Part shown: one piece after another, positions 33,505-46,898 of the stretch
Position numbering within the stretch: position 1 is the stretch's first letter
Layout of the letters: every line of letters begins with the position of its first letter
Source: Mytilus trossulus
Taxonomy: Eukaryota; Mollusca; Bivalvia; Mytilida; Mytilidae
Direction: 5' to 3'
Length of the DNA stretch: 64,000 bases
Assembly (NCBI RefSeq): GCF_036588685.1
Contig: NC_086386.1
Span: forward strand, 44,439,878-44,503,877
Notes under the pieces: model-generated
Database searches by the model: none
Seen by the model: only the letters and a program-made list of their open reading frames with translations
Told to the model about the DNA's origin: nothing
Program-made: the position numbers and the translations under genes

Positions 33505-35899
33505 ACTATAAAATGTCTTTTGATTTTGTTTTGCACTGACATTTTGGACTGAAATACAAACTTTTGAAAAGACTGACCAGATAGAATATCGGGGAAATTC
33601 CCAGTACTATTTTTAATAGATCAATTCGGAGAAAACTGTTTAATTTTAAACGCAACAACAAAATCTTCAGTGATGGGCACGAAATCACTATGCAACCAAA
33701 ATGGTAATGGAACTTCACTTCTCCCTACTCTCATGGAATGAGAGGTCACTTTTTTCTCTTCAAAACCCTATATTGATTGATATTAGGCACTGGACTGTAC
33801 AGTGAGGTTTCATTAATTCAGTGACAATATAGACTGGGAATGAGTTTTTTAGGGTTACATGTATGTGTCTGCAAGGTTTGATTGAAGAATTAAGAACAAC
33901 AATTTATATTTGTTATTTTTCCCTCTGCCTTTTCAAAAGATACATTTACCAAATTTCATGCGTTACGGTAAATTTGTTACTAGTCCAAATAATTATGAGG
34001 TCTGGCAAGGCTATTTTAATTTTTTTCTGGGACGCCTTCCTATGACTTTCTGAATAAGGTTAAAATACAAGTAAGGTTCTCCAGCTGAGCCTAGCAATAT
34101 ATACAGGTATTCAAGGTTATTAATACACTGCCAAACAGTGCCCTTTCAATTTGGGTTATTGTGCTAAAGTGCCCTTTCAGACAACTACCACCTTTTTGCC
34201 CTTAAGATTCAAGCTGGAACACTGATGTATGATGTCAATAGTTCAAGCAGGACAGAATCTTGGGTTAGGTGGGAATAGTGATAGGGTGTATTGACAGGAC
34301 TTGACACTACCTAATAATAGCCGATTTTTTTCTTCATGTATGGGTCATAGTTAAAAAATAACAAGCATGATACGTACATGTAAGTGGACATGTCATTGTC
34401 ATGTATCAAATACATTCTCGCTAATATCAATAATTACTGCAGATAATAGCAAGAAAATGTCATTCAAACTAAGCAATACATGTACATGATGCCAGTCACT
34501 GTGTATCTAACTAGTAATCTAGATCTGTTACTTTGAAGGGCCATAAACACATGCGTTTTATCATCATGATCACTAAAGAGTACAGAATGCAAACTAGAAA
34601 ATAAAAAAAAGGCGCAGATGGCATTCCCAATTTCATAAACCATTATGAAACTCTTCACATCTAATAAATCATACTTTGTTTTACATGACAAAATATATCT
34701 TCTTTATCATGTTAATGTTAAAACCTGTATTTGTTGAACATTTAGGATTATGTGGTCAATTTATTTCATCTCACACAGTTTGAACGTTTTTCAGTCTGAT
34801 GTTTTCAAAATCCATAAATCTCTTGACGTATGGTAAAGTTTGAGGTTTTATCAATTTTATACTGAGTCAGAGAGGCCAATGAGATTCATTTCACATAAGA
34901 TACATGTACAAAAAATGTATACTGTTCTCAGGTCAGTAAGAAAAGAATCCGGGTTGGTTAAATAACTATATTGCTTAATTTCTCATGTCAAACCTTTAAA
35001 CAAAATGTTAAATATATGGCACATGAAACACAAGTGTACAATTGAACTGTACAATAGTTTACATGTTATTGACTGAATGTGGAGATTCTTTGAGAGACCT
35101 TCATTATCATACATTAATGCACAAGTCCTATCGAAGACTAATTATTCAATCAAGGTTGGATCTTACAGTCTCACAATCCAACAGTTCTACATGTACATGT
35201 ACTACATACTCTCATGTCCAACAGTTTGGCAATCTTTTTATTTGATAGTCTAATAGTCACCGTCTGACCCTCTTATATAAATCAAATAGTCAGAACCGCG
35301 GTCACTTGTCAATGAAAAATTACACTTGTAAAATGCAACGTTTGTATTATATATATACATGTACATGTAGGTTTATTTCATTAGAAATAAGTCTTCTTAT
35401 TATAAGTGCCTGTTGTCTACACCTAATTTCTGAATTTACAGTACATGTATATACAATGTAACATGTATGTTTATGTGAAATTCTAAGTCAGCTAACACAG
35501 CTGTGCTTTGTCAGTCTTCACGCTGAACTGCCAAATCTACAGGCCCGCAGCTCAATTTTTGAAATTTTTAGTTAGATTCTGTTGGCCTGTAGGTCTGATT
35601 TCTACAGGCCCGAGAGCAATTTTACCAGCCTGGGCTGCCAGGGCTGCCACTCGTCCTGAAGACTGCTTTGTTAACACATGTAAGAGTTTATCAATTGAGA
35701 ATGGAAATTTAGTGTGCTTTAAATTCAGAATTTAATGCATGCATTTATCATGCTTATCATCATGATCATGTTATTTATAATTAAGAATCACTGATTTCTT
35801 GGAAAAACTGAGGATATAATTACTGTGATTGCAAAAATTTTGTCATTTATAAATTCATTACTGAAAATATTTTACATTATTGAAAACCTGGTATTGTCA
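33505..35899. other. Intergenic or intronic DNA, nothing recognised
   Basis: AT-rich DNA upstream of Rab9. Repeated TACATGTA-type words occur but no exon with splice support, RNA gene or element border could be found. Confidence 0.5.
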
Positions 35900-36062
35900 C
35901 ATAGGTGGATCCTGGGGGACCGCCCCCCCCCCCCTTTTCGTGGGAAAAATTTGGTTGATTATATAGGGAATCATTGAAGCATGACTGGAGTGGGTCCCCC
36001 TTAGGTCAGTCAGCTGCCCCCCCCCCCCCCCCCTTAGGAAAAGTTCTGGATCTGCCACTGTG
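35900..36062. mobile_element. MITE-like remnant with GTGGCGGATCC-type ends and C-tracts
   Basis: The left end (GGTGGATCCTGG) and the reversed right end (CAGTGGCAGATCCAG) form imperfect inverted repeats around two long C-tracts (about 35927-35940 and 36017-36033). TGTCA flanks both sides and may be a target duplication. Related ends occur at 41431-41586 and 54413. Confidence 0.5.
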
Positions 36063-37288
36063 TCATGACTGCAGCTTTAAAAATTAATCTATTTAAACAT
36101 CGCTATAATTTCTGAATTTACAGCTTTATTAAAACCAATGCAAGGTTCAGCTTTTCATTTAGCACTAAAACAATATGAGAACACTTATATTTTGGTTTAT
36201 ATACATTTGTACATGTAATGACATTTGTACTTTTATAATTCATGTGTAATTTAATTTTCTACAATTGCATGTACATGTATTTACATTGTATTGATTGACC
36301 TAATAATAGGTGTTAATGCATATATGTTTATTATACCCATAAGTATTAGACATGGCAGTAATAACTAAAACATGATTATTTATTCTCCAGGGTTTAAAAT
36401 AAATGAAAGAAATGTTACATCACTCATAAATTATGTAATGATAAGTTCATATAAGTACTATTTATCCTGTATTTACAAAGAATTCCATGTTGAGGGATAT
36501 TTTCTGTTGGTTTAGTACTGTTTAAATTTTCAAGAAGGATTCTGTTTTACAAATATTCAGAAGCATCATAATGCATTAATGCATCAGGTATGGTCACTTC
36601 TAACTTTTTGAAATACATTTACATGTACATTATAATCTTAACAGCATCAAAGCACCAAATAGATTCAGGATTTTCACTATGGCAAGTGCACCCATCAATT
36701 TTAGAGAAACAGTTGAAAATATTGGGGAAAACACTACATGTACAAATGATGTACATGTATTCCAAATTCATAACTGTATAAAAAATGCTGTACATGTATG
36801 AGCCATGATATTGTTCTCTAGCTGCCATTTTAATACATGTAACATTTATTTCTATAGTTTTATATAGTTTTGATGTACTAAATTAGTATTGTATACCCTT
36901 TTAAAAACATTTTAGTAATGCCTGAAAATGCGATACATGTAGTCTATAGCAGTTTTCACTCATAGTATTTAGTTGCATATTTCAGAAAATGACTTGTAAA
37001 TATTCTTGTACACAAATGTATATATACCATTCATACCATGCATGCTTAATTACCAAAGTAAACCCCTAAAATTTTACTCTTTAGATTAAGATCTGTAGGG
37101 GAAAAGTCTGACACATTAAAAACATAACATTTACCTGTCACAAATAATTTCTTGGTACTTTTATAACAATAAATTAGGGGAAATCGACTACACTATAGTT
37201 ATTTGAAGTTTAGAACTAAAGATGTAAGTTGTAGCATAATACATGTACATATGTTCCATATATTTATATATTTTTTCTTATTTTTCAG

Positions 37289-37339
37289 GTTTTATAAGGA
37301 CACCAATATTAAGTATTGAATATAGTTAGTAATTTAAAG
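37289..37339 (+). other. Non-coding 5' exon of Rab9
   Basis: A 51-bp segment is preceded by an excellent acceptor (TTCTTATTTTTCAG) and followed by a strong donor (AAG/GTGAGT). It has no ATG. It is correctly placed to splice to the coding exon, whose acceptor (TTCTGTTGTAG) ends at 38069. Confidence 0.6.
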
Positions 37340-38078
37340 GTGAGTTTGTTTAATCATGGAAATGTATGACTAGAAGACACCTATAAAATCATGGGTATAT
37401 GAGAATTAGATTTATTATTATATTCAGACTGTAAACTGATGATGTTATTAGGGTGGTTTCAATAAAATATGCATAGGAAATGCCTATTTTAGGGTAACAT
37501 GTTACCTGACCTACGTACAATGACGTATACAATGTATTGAGTAAATTTTATGTATTCACCTTTCATTTTCCCTTTGTTGAAAGAATTTTTTGACAACCAA
37601 CCAAAGTCATAGTACTAGTGCCTGTTTGACATTTTACACAGCGCTTTATTTATACATACATAATCAAACCCTGCCTAAAACAATATAAATTTTCGTTATG
37701 CAATACATTTTAATATCTAAGCAGTCATCAGGATATTTTCCACAGAACAATCACTGCGCTTTGCTCAACAAACTGACAAAGATTCTATGCCTAACAAATT
37801 TTACATAAAAAAGATAACAATTGGAATTGAGTGTATTGTCATTAACAAGTTTCAGAATAAATTTAAGTCAGCAACACATCCAAGCAATTAATCAAGTGAA
37901 AGTTATGATTGCATAGATGAACCTTTGTGGTAGTGGTAAATATATGATTATGTCCTCGAAGCTGATTTACCACATAATAATTCACTTGTGAGTAAAATCC
38001 ATTACATTAGCATGCTTTATCACCAAACGAAGTAAAAATTTAAGCAGTCAATTTCCTTTTCTGTTGTAGGTTTATAAA

Positions 38079-38693
38079 ATGTCTGGTAAATCCAAGCTGT
38101 TAAAGGTTGTTCTACTAGGAGATGGAGGTGTGGGTAAAAGTTCCTTAATGAATAGATTTGTCAGCAACAAGTTTGATGCTCAGTCTTTCCACACGATAGG
38201 TGTTGAATTCCTAAATAAAGATGTGGAAGCTGATGGAGAGCACTACACAATGCAGATTTGGGACACAGCGGGCCAGGAACGATTTAAAAGTTTACGAACA
38301 CCATTTTATAGAGGAGCTGATTGTTGTTTGTTGACATTTGCTGTAGACGACATGCAGAGTTTTAGAAATTTATCTATGTGGAAGAAAGAGTTTTTATACT
38401 ATGCTGACATTGAAGACGGGAATAATTTTCCTTTCGTAATTCTGGCAAACAAAGTTGATGTTGACAATCGTTGCATTCCGGAAAGTGATGGGAAGGAATG
38501 GTGTGCGAACAATGGACAAACTCCATATTTTGAAACAAGTGCCAAAGATTCAACAAATGTAGAGGAAGCATTCAAAGCTGCAATAAGAAGGATAAGACAA
38601 CTAGAGGAATTTGTAGAAATGAAACCATCACATGGGAATTCTGTAGACTTGCGTAAAAAATCAAAAGCTCAACAGTCGGGATGCTGTAATTAA
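38079..38693 (+). CDS. RAB9: Ras-related protein Rab9
   Basis: An intronless 204-codon ORF lies 9 bp after a splice acceptor. It encodes a complete Rab GTPase: P-loop GDGGVGKS at residues 14-21, switch I threonine T39 in HTIGVEF, DTAGQERF at 62-69, NKVD at 124-127 and SAK at 154-156. The order MNRFVSNKFD, FHTIGVEFLNKD and TPFYRGADCCLLTFAVDD is characteristic of Rab9 rather than Rab7. Rab9 acts on late endosomes in transport of mannose-6-phosphate receptors to the trans-Golgi network. The tail ends CCN, a di-cysteine one residue from the end, where vertebrate Rab9 ends in CC; it should still be geranylgeranylated. A single coding exon is also known for vertebrate RAB9A. I am very sure of the family. 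Confidence 0.96.
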   Translation: MSGKSKLLKVVLLGDGGVGKSSLMNRFVSNKFDAQSFHTIGVEFLNKDVEADGEHYTMQIWDTAGQERFKSLRTPFYRGADCCLLTFAVDDMQSFRNLSMWKKEFLYYADIEDGNNFPFVILANKVDVDNRCIPESDGKEWCANNGQTPYFETSAKDSTNVEEAFKAAIRRIRQLEEFVEMKPSHGNSVDLRKKSKAQQSGCCN

Positions 38694-39458
38694 TTATTTT
38701 TTTATCTGATTTTGATATTTGAAATCATTAATACGTTTTTCATAATTTTGCTATCACTAGGAAGCTTTTATTTTTAAGATACTTCTATTGATGAGAAGCA
38801 ATCTGCAATGTAGTTGGTTTTAATCAGACCAGGAATGCTATTATTGTATGTGCATTCCAGAATTCATTTAGAATTTAGATACAATCATGGTAATGCAAAT
38901 TCTTCTCATGTTTTTAACTCAACAGGTTTTCCATTTTATATGTCTTTATCAACCCAGTGTTTAAGCATCTCATGGTAAGATTAACATGATTAATAATCAT
39001 GATTTTGTATTTGTAATTTTATTTATTGTTATGCCCACCTGAAATTTGTACATTACATAGATAATTAAGTATTGGAAATATCAGGTTCTAATATTCATCA
39101 TGAATATAACATGTACATGTACTACTATATCTAAAGCTTCAGAATCCGATGCAGGGATACATCTTTCTTTTGTTCATATATACAATCATATACCATGTAT
39201 ACATGTATTCATGGTAATATTTAAACCAATACAGTAACTAACAATTATTTAAACATGACTAATATTGGAATCATTGATAAAATACTGGGACATGTATTCC
39301 ATTAGTTATGTCTTTTATGTAATTTTTGTTTTTCCTATTCCTTCTCTGATTGGGGACAAATCATCGTCAATGATAGTCCTCTTTGTAATTCACAGGTTTT
39401 CCTACTTGAGATTGCATGTAGTTTATTTTTTGAATGTGCTTGTTTATCTGCAAATTAT
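38694..39458. other. Rab9 3' UTR and downstream DNA
   Basis: AT-rich DNA directly downstream of the Rab9 stop, presumably including the 3' UTR. Several AT-rich hexamers are present but no poly(A) site can be chosen. Confidence 0.4.
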
Positions 39459-39674
39459 TTAAGGCGGTAGACCTAGGTTAAGGGAAATAACTCTTAAAAT
39501 CATCAGTACGTTTGAGTCAACCATTTTCAAAAATATATTCTAAGCTTCTATGTTACATAGATTATTTTCAATCTGTTTCAAGTAAATGCTTAAAATACAT
39601 TGATGAACTTGACTTTTACAAACGCTTAACTGATCTAAAGAGTTATCTCCCTGAAACAAGGTCTACCACCTTAA
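39459..39674. mobile_element. TTAA-bounded MITE with ~36-bp TIRs
   Basis: The left end TTAAGGCGGTAGACC and the reversed right end TTAAGGTGGTAGACC continue as imperfect inverted repeats to AACTCT at about 36 bp. It is 216 bp, with TTAA at both borders, as at 14047-14620. A short ORF crosses it and is incidental. Confidence 0.75.
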
Positions 39675-42570
39675 AACACAGAAAAATTAAAGATTTATTC
39701 AAACAGGGTGGTAGGATTATTTTTGTTTAAACTGTAACAATTAGTATAATTGCCACATTAATGTCAGTCACAAATATTTCACAATTTCATAATCAGGTCA
39801 AATGAATTCTTTTTTCATGTTATGTTTAATTATGATTCATGTGTTGAAATACCAAATATAAGTAAAGGCTTCCATTTGTATTTGATTTACATGATATAAA
39901 AAAGAAACATTTGAAAAAAGTACAATTGACCATTGTGGTAAACAAACAACAACGAAATTCAGCGTATGTCAAAGTGTAAATGTTATATTATTATAAGTTA
40001 TGTCATTGCATACTTTTTCTTTAAAGCAGATGATTATATAAACTTATGAGTTAATACGATTGTTGATTTTATTCATGTCTAATCAAACTTAATTGTTTGC
40101 TTAGAACTACATGTACATTGTAATGCATAATTTTGTGTCATTTAAAATCAAGAATTTGTTGTATTTACGGTACATTAAAAATATTTTAGAGATACACTGA
40201 AAAAGTTGAAGTTCAAAGTAAATGGTTTATTACTAACTCTGTAACCAACAAAGGCAGATTAATGGGGGGGGGGGGACCAGACCATAACATAATGTCTGCA
40301 TTAATTTACATGTCAGGGGATCTTTACACATGCCTGGACTTAACTTTAGACAGACCCATGAAAAAAAGTTTTGATTTCTTGTCTTGTCAAATAAAAATAA
40401 ATTCCAAAGTACAATGTATTATGTATCATGGAAATAAATGTGTTAAACATGTATTCAATATAAAAACTATGAAAAACATCAGAATTTTTTTGGAACATTT
40501 TTTATTGAAACATGTGAAATCTGGCATGAAATTATTTTATCAGTAAGCCCTAAGGTACTGTTTGGTTAAATTGTTCATTCACATTATTTTTATTGGTACA
40601 TGCAAATCTGTATGGGCTCCATAAACAACACAGGCTTTTGTCACTGAGAAAAACTTTACCCATCTTTTTTGAAAGTATATGAAGTATTTAGGTAAAACAA
40701 AATTCAGAGACAAGTGCCTGTGATAAACAATAGTATATATAAAAAGGCATTATGTTATGGTGCTAACTATGTAATGTTCTTCAAGGTCTAACAAATTAAT
40801 TGTATTATATTAAAACTTTAACCTTAAATTAAAGCTTAATTTATATTTAAACATGTGTTATTAAATCAAATTGTTACTTTTTACCATGCTTTGACATTCA
40901 TACCAAAACATTTGTATTTTTAAATTAAGCGCATTATATATGTTATACAGAAAGACAATTATTCTGAACACATAAAAATTACAGTTCAGCGTTTTCAAAA
41001 CATGTATCTTTGTCATTTAATCTCCAATAACACATGTCAGGTCTAAGGAGGACTAAGGGAGACTACAATGTATTTCACCAGACAATGTAAGACAAAGATA
41101 ATTTTTTTTTTTTTAAATCACAAGTAGTGAATTTATAAGACTTTTTATCTTACTTTTTTAATGAAATTTGTACAAGTCTTACAATTTTAATATTTTAAAA
41201 ATGATTATAAATATGAATTCATGCCTTGTCCAGGCCAGTAATACAACATATCTTCTACATTAGAGAGGATTTATTTATTATCAGGTGAAAAATTAATTGT
41301 AAAATGTTTTAAAAAACATTTACTTGATTAAGTTTACACCATCATGTATATCTATAAGCTAACACTTCATGTATTAATTAATAAATGTGTGTAACTCTTT
41401 AAAGGATAGCTGAAATTTGATTGCAAATGGCAGTGGCGGATTTAACCCCCCTTTTTTTTTGGATGATCAATGCATTTAAATGTTGACATAAAGTTGGAAC
41501 CCCTCTTTTTTTGGGAAGATCAGTGCATTTGAATGTGGACATATAGTTCGAAACCCCCCATTTAAAACTGGTTGGATCCGCCCCTGAATTTAAGGAATAA
41601 ATAAGCTAGGAAAGAACTAATCAGCTCAGTTTTATTTATAAGATAGAAAATGTACATGTGCTTATGTTTAATTGTTACATTAACAGATTTAAAGACACGG
41701 TGGTGCAGGATTTTTTTAAAGAATATCTGATTGTTTTAATTTATAATTATGTATTTGTTATTCATCTGCATACAGTAATTGGTTTGCAGATGAGCAAATG
41801 GTTGTACTAAATCACTCGTTTCCATGAACATTTATCTTCCCATTTGTGTTTTTATGAGATCAAATCCACTTTTCTTATTGTTGCATTATTTTATCAAAAA
41901 CCTTGCTGTATGTGTATTTGACAAAACATTGTTAAAATATATTGTAATAAAACATATGTGATATTATCCTTTTCTTTATTGTATATATTCTCCTCTAAAT
42001 TTATTTGAGACAAGTCCAACAACTTTTATAATAAATCTATAGTCACATAGACATATTGCTACCCATAGCTTGTGGATCTGTGGTTATACACACACACACA
42101 CACAGTTTTGGTACTCAGTTACTGAGAGCTAGTTCAAAGTTAATAAGGCAGCAACCATTTGATTTTCGGGGGGAGGGGGGGCTATGGATTTTTTTTCTGG
42201 ACAAACTTTTTTTTTTAAAAACAATCTATTTTTTTTCGCGACAACATGGACAAGTTGAAAACAATTGTTTTATTTCAATTTTAGCATTACATATAGTGGC
42301 AGCTGAGGGTGAAACAAACAACTTTTTTTCTCAGAGTCAGATTCAAAAATAAATTATTTTTTTCTCCAAAAACTGTCCAATGAACCCATATAGTGGAATT
42401 GCCTTTAAATGCTAATGAATTTTGCAAAATAAAATCTACAATGTACAATTAGTCAACACGGTTGAAATGATGAAATAGTAAATGAATCCATGAGAGGAGT
42501 TATATTTTCATTGAAAGATTAATTTACATTATTGCAGTATTTGTTGAGTCTGCGACTTTTGGCTCAGAAA
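39675..42570. other. Intergenic DNA, mostly unrecognised
   Basis: Contains a G-tract (40265-40274), a (CA)n microsatellite at about 42089-42104, a G-rich stretch near 42167-42181 and the MITE-like element at 41431-41586. No gene is supported. Confidence 0.5.
41431..41586. mobile_element. MITE-like element with CAGTGGCGGAT ends
   Basis: Starts CAGTGGCGGATTTAACC and ends GGTTGGATCCGCCCCTG, an imperfect inverted pair. Inside, a ~65-bp unit is duplicated (GATCA(A/G)TGCATTT(A/G)AATGT occurs twice). Confidence 0.6.
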
Positions 42571-42839
42571 GTTTAACATAGGGATAGTGATCCGACGGCT
42601 ACGGCGGTGGCGTCAGCTAACTTTTTAAAAGCTTTATATTTTAGAAGGTGGCAGACCTGGATGCCTCATACTTTGTATATAGATGCCTCATGTTACTAAA
42701 TTTCTGTCAGTCACATATCCAATGTCCTTCACCTCATTTTAATGGTTCAGTGCATGTGACAACTTGAAAAAAAAGATTTTTGTAATGCTAACCCTCTCTT
42801 ATTATTAGTAATAGAATAGCTATATTTGGTATGTGCGTA

Positions 42840-43506
42840 CCTTGCAAGGTCCTCATGCCAGTCAGACAGTTTTCACTTGACACTGACCTCATTTCATGGT
42901 ACAGTGAATAAGGTAAAGTTTTGGTGGTCAAGTCCATATCTCAGATACTTTAAGCATTATGTCTAGTAGTATATTCGGTGTATGGAAGCACTGTAAGATG
43001 TACATGTCCAACTGGCAGGTGTCATCTGACCTTGACCTCATTTTCATGATTCAGTGGTTAAAGTTAAGTTTTTGTGATTTGGTCTATTTTTCTTATACTG
43101 AATGCAATAGGTCTACTATATTTGGTGTATGGAATGATTGTAAGGTGAACATGTCCAAATGGCAGATGTCATTTGACCTTGACTCATTTTAATGGTTCAG
43201 TGGTTAAAGTTTACTTTTTGAGTTTTGGTCTTTTTTTCTAGTCAACTACATTTTGTGTATGGAAATATTTTATGATCTACCGGGGTATATGTTAGTCGCC
43301 CAGGTTTTATTTAACCTTGACTTCATTTGCATGGTTCATTGCTGAGTGTTTAGGTTTTGTGTTTTGGTCTGTTTCTCTTAAACATTAAGAAATAGGTCAA
43401 CTCTATTTATTGTATGGAAGAATTGTTAGATGTACATGCCTGCTTGGCATGGTTCATCTTGCCTTGACCTCATTTTCATGGTTCACTGGTCAATGTTTAG
43501 TTTTTA
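42840..43506 (+). repeat. Degenerate tandem repeat, ~145-bp units
   Basis: Four to five diverged units share TGACCTTGACCTCATTTT, ATGGTTCAGTGGTTAAAGTT, GTTTTGGTCT and GTGTATGGAA in order (for example around 42870, 43028, 43175, 43317 and 43461). The array runs directly into the first TATACGACCG site at 43507. Confidence 0.75.
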
Positions 43507-45530
43507 TACGACCGTAAAAATTAAAAACTGTTTGTTGTATATTGGTATCACGTCGTCAGCGTCGTCCACAGACGGATGGTTTCATGATAAAAACTTTATT
43601 TCTAGTATAAGGAAATAGAAATCAATAAAATTGAACACAGTGTTTATAACCACTAAAGAAAGGTTGGGATTGATTTTGTGGGTTATGGTCCCGACGATTT
43701 AGAAATTAGGGGCCCAAAAAAAGCAGTTATCCAGTTTAAGATAAGTTGTGTATAAGTATTTCAATTTCTCTAAAATTGTATCACAATGTTCATACCATTA
43801 AGAAGAAGGTTATGATTAATTCTAAGGGTTATGGGGAAAACAGCTTAGGAATTGAGGACCAAAACGGGAACATAAAGAAACATTTTAGTAGTTTTTGGTA
43901 CATTACTTATGTATAACTACATGGCAATTTAGTCAATTTAAAAGCACTGTAAGGGAGATAATGCAATTAAAATTTAAAGAATACTGTTATATATAAAAGT
44001 TTGATTACCTCCCTTATACTGCTTGAAAATTATGTATTAAGAAAAGATAATTGTCTTGAGATGTGTAGCTGTAAAAATTCATTGGTAGAAGTTAATTTAT
44101 GTTAATTTGAGCCATGACTATAAGTCATTTTTAATACGACTGCAAAAATTGAAATTTTTTTGGTCATATATTGGTATCCCGTTGGCGTCGTTGTCTGCCT
44201 CATCATCGTCGTTGTCTTCGTCCAAATACTTTTAGTTCGCACTCTAACTTTAGTGAAAGTGAAAAGAAATCTACAAAATTTTAACACAAGGTTTATGACC
44301 ACAAAAGGAAAGTTTGGATTATTTTGAGGATTGATTTTGGGAGTTTTTGGTCCCAATATTTTAGGTATTAGGGGCAAAAAAGGGCCCAAACAAGCATTTT
44401 CTTGGTTTTCGCACTATAATTTTAGTCTAAGTAAATAGAAATCTATGAAATTTAAACACAAGGTTTATGACCATAAAAGTAAGGTTGGGATTGATTTTGG
44501 GAGTTTTTGGTCCCAACAGTTTAGGAATAAGGGGCAAAAAAGGGGCCCAAATAAGCATTTTTCTTGGTTTTCGCACCATAACTTTAGTATAAGTTAATAG
44601 AAATCTATGAAATTTAAACACAAGGTTTATGACCATAAAAGAAAGGTTTGGATTATTTTGAGGAGTTTTGGTCCCAACAGTTTTGGCATAAGGGGCCCAA
44701 AGTGTCCAAAATTTAATTTTGTTTTGGTTTGATTTCATCAAAAATTGAATAATTGGGGTTCTTTCATATGCCAAATCTAACTGTGTATGTAGATTTTTTA
44801 TCCAAAAAGGCCAAGTTTTCAAGTTGGTCCAAATCAGGGTCCATAATTACACTTTGTTTGATTTCAACAAAAATTGAATCCTTTGGGTTCTTTGATATGC
44901 TTAATCTAAACATGTATTAAGATTTTTGCTTATGGGGCCAGTTTTCAAGTTGGTCCAAATCGTGATCTTAAATTAAACTTTGTTTGATTTCAACAAAAAT
45001 TGAATAAATGGGGTTCTTTCGTAAGCTTAATCTGCACATGTATTAAGACTTTTGCTTATGGGGCCAGTTTTCAAGTTGGTTCAAATCGTGGTCCTAAATT
45101 AAACTTTGTTTGATATCAACAAAAACTGAATCCTTGGGGTTCTTTGATATGCAGAATCTAACTGTGTTTGTAGATACTTAATTTTTGGTCCCATTTAGTC
45201 TACATTAAGGTCTCAAGGGTCCAAAATTAAAGTTAGTTTGATACTCACAAAAATTGAATTCTTGGGGTTTTTTTATATGCTGCATCTAAACATGTACTTA
45301 GATTTTTGGTTATAGGCCCAGTTTTCAAGTTGGTTCAAATCAGGGTCCAAAATTAGACTTTGTTTGATATTCTGAATCTAAACATGTATTTAGATTTTTT
45401 ATTTTTAGGCTAGTTTTCAAGTTGGTCCAAATGGGGGTCCAAAATTTACTTTGTTTTATATCAACAAAAATTGAGTTCTTGGGGTTTTTTAATATACCGA
45501 ATCTAACTGTGTATGTAGATACTTAAATTT

Positions 45531-46898
45531 TTATACGACCGCAAAATTTAATAAAATTTTCGTCGTATATTGCTATCTCGTTGGCGTCGAGTCGTTGTCC
45601 TAATACTTTTAGTTTTCGCACTCTAACTTAAGTAAAAGTGAATAGAAATCTTTGAAATTTTGACACAAGGTTTATGACCACAAAAGGAAGGTTGGGATTG
45701 ATTTTGGGAGTTTTGATCCCAACATTTTAGGAATTAGGGGCCAAAAAGGGGTCCAAATAAGCATTTTTCTTGTTTTTCGCACAGTAACTTTAGTAAAAGT
45801 CAATAGAAATCTATGAAATTTAAACACAAGGTTTATGACCACAAAAGGAAGGTTGGGATTGATTTTGGGAGTTTTTGGTCCCAACAGTTTAGGAATAAGG
45901 GGCAAAAAAGGGGCCCAAATAAGCATTTTTCTTGGTTTTCGCACCATAACTTTAGTATAAGTTAATAGAAATCTATGAAATTTAAACACAAGGTTTATGA
46001 CCATAAAAGAAAGGTTTGGATTATTTTGAGGAGTTTTGGTCCCAACAGTTTTGGCATAAGGGGCCCAAAGTGTCCAAAATTTAACTTTTTTTTGGTTTGA
46101 TTTCATCAAAAATTGAATAATTGGGGTTCTTTCATATGCCAAATCTAACTGTGTATGTAGATTTTTTATCCAAAAAGGCCAAGTTTTCAAGTTGGTCCAA
46201 ATCAGGGTCCATAATTACACTTTGTTTGATTTCAACAAAAATTGAATCCTTTGGGTTCTTTGATATGCTTAATCTAAACATGTATTAAGATTTTTGCTTA
46301 TGGGGCCAGTTTTCAAGTTGGTCCAAATCGTGATCTTAAATTAAACTTTGTTTGATTTCAACAAAAATTGAATAAATGGGGTTCTTTCGTAAGCTTAATC
46401 TGCACATGTATTAAGACTTTTGCTTATGGGGCCAGTTTTCAAGTTGGTTCAAATCGTGGTCCAAAATTAAACTTTGTTTGATATCAACAAAAACTGAATC
46501 CTTGGGGTTCTTTGATATGCAGAATCTAACTGTGTTTGTAGATACTTAATTTTTGGTCCCATTTAGTCTACATTAAGGTCTCAAGGGTCCAAAATTAAAG
46601 TTAGTTTGATACTCACAAAAATTGAATTCTTGGGGTTTTTTGATATGCTGCATCTAAACATGTACTTAGATTTTTGGTTATAGGCCCAGTTTTCAAGTTG
46701 GTTCAAATCAGGGTCCAAAATTAGACTTTGTTTGATATTCTGAATCTAAACATGTATTTAGATTTTTTATTTTTAGGCTAGTTTTCAAGTTGGTCCAAAT
46801 GGGGGTCCAAAATTTACTTTGTTTTATATCAACAAAAATTGAGTTCTTGGGGTTTTTTAATATACCGAATCTAACTGTGTATGTAGATACTTAAATTT
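45531..46898 (+). repeat. Macrosatellite unit 1 (1368 bp)
   Basis: The first of four nearly identical units; compared with the units after it, only scattered single-base differences were seen. Confidence 0.9.

Noticed and set aside
38374-38571. Minus-strand open frame inside Rab9
   Set aside because: A shadow of the Rab9 coding region with no features of its own.
45672-46190. 172-codon minus-strand open frame repeated in macrosatellite units (also 48409-48927, 49777-50295; shortened at 47040-47372)
   Set aside because: The predicted protein is only the translation of the 161-bp and 126-bp subrepeats. One unit carries a frame-breaking base with no sign of constraint, and diverged outer units do not keep the frame. 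Its recurrence follows from the DNA repeat.
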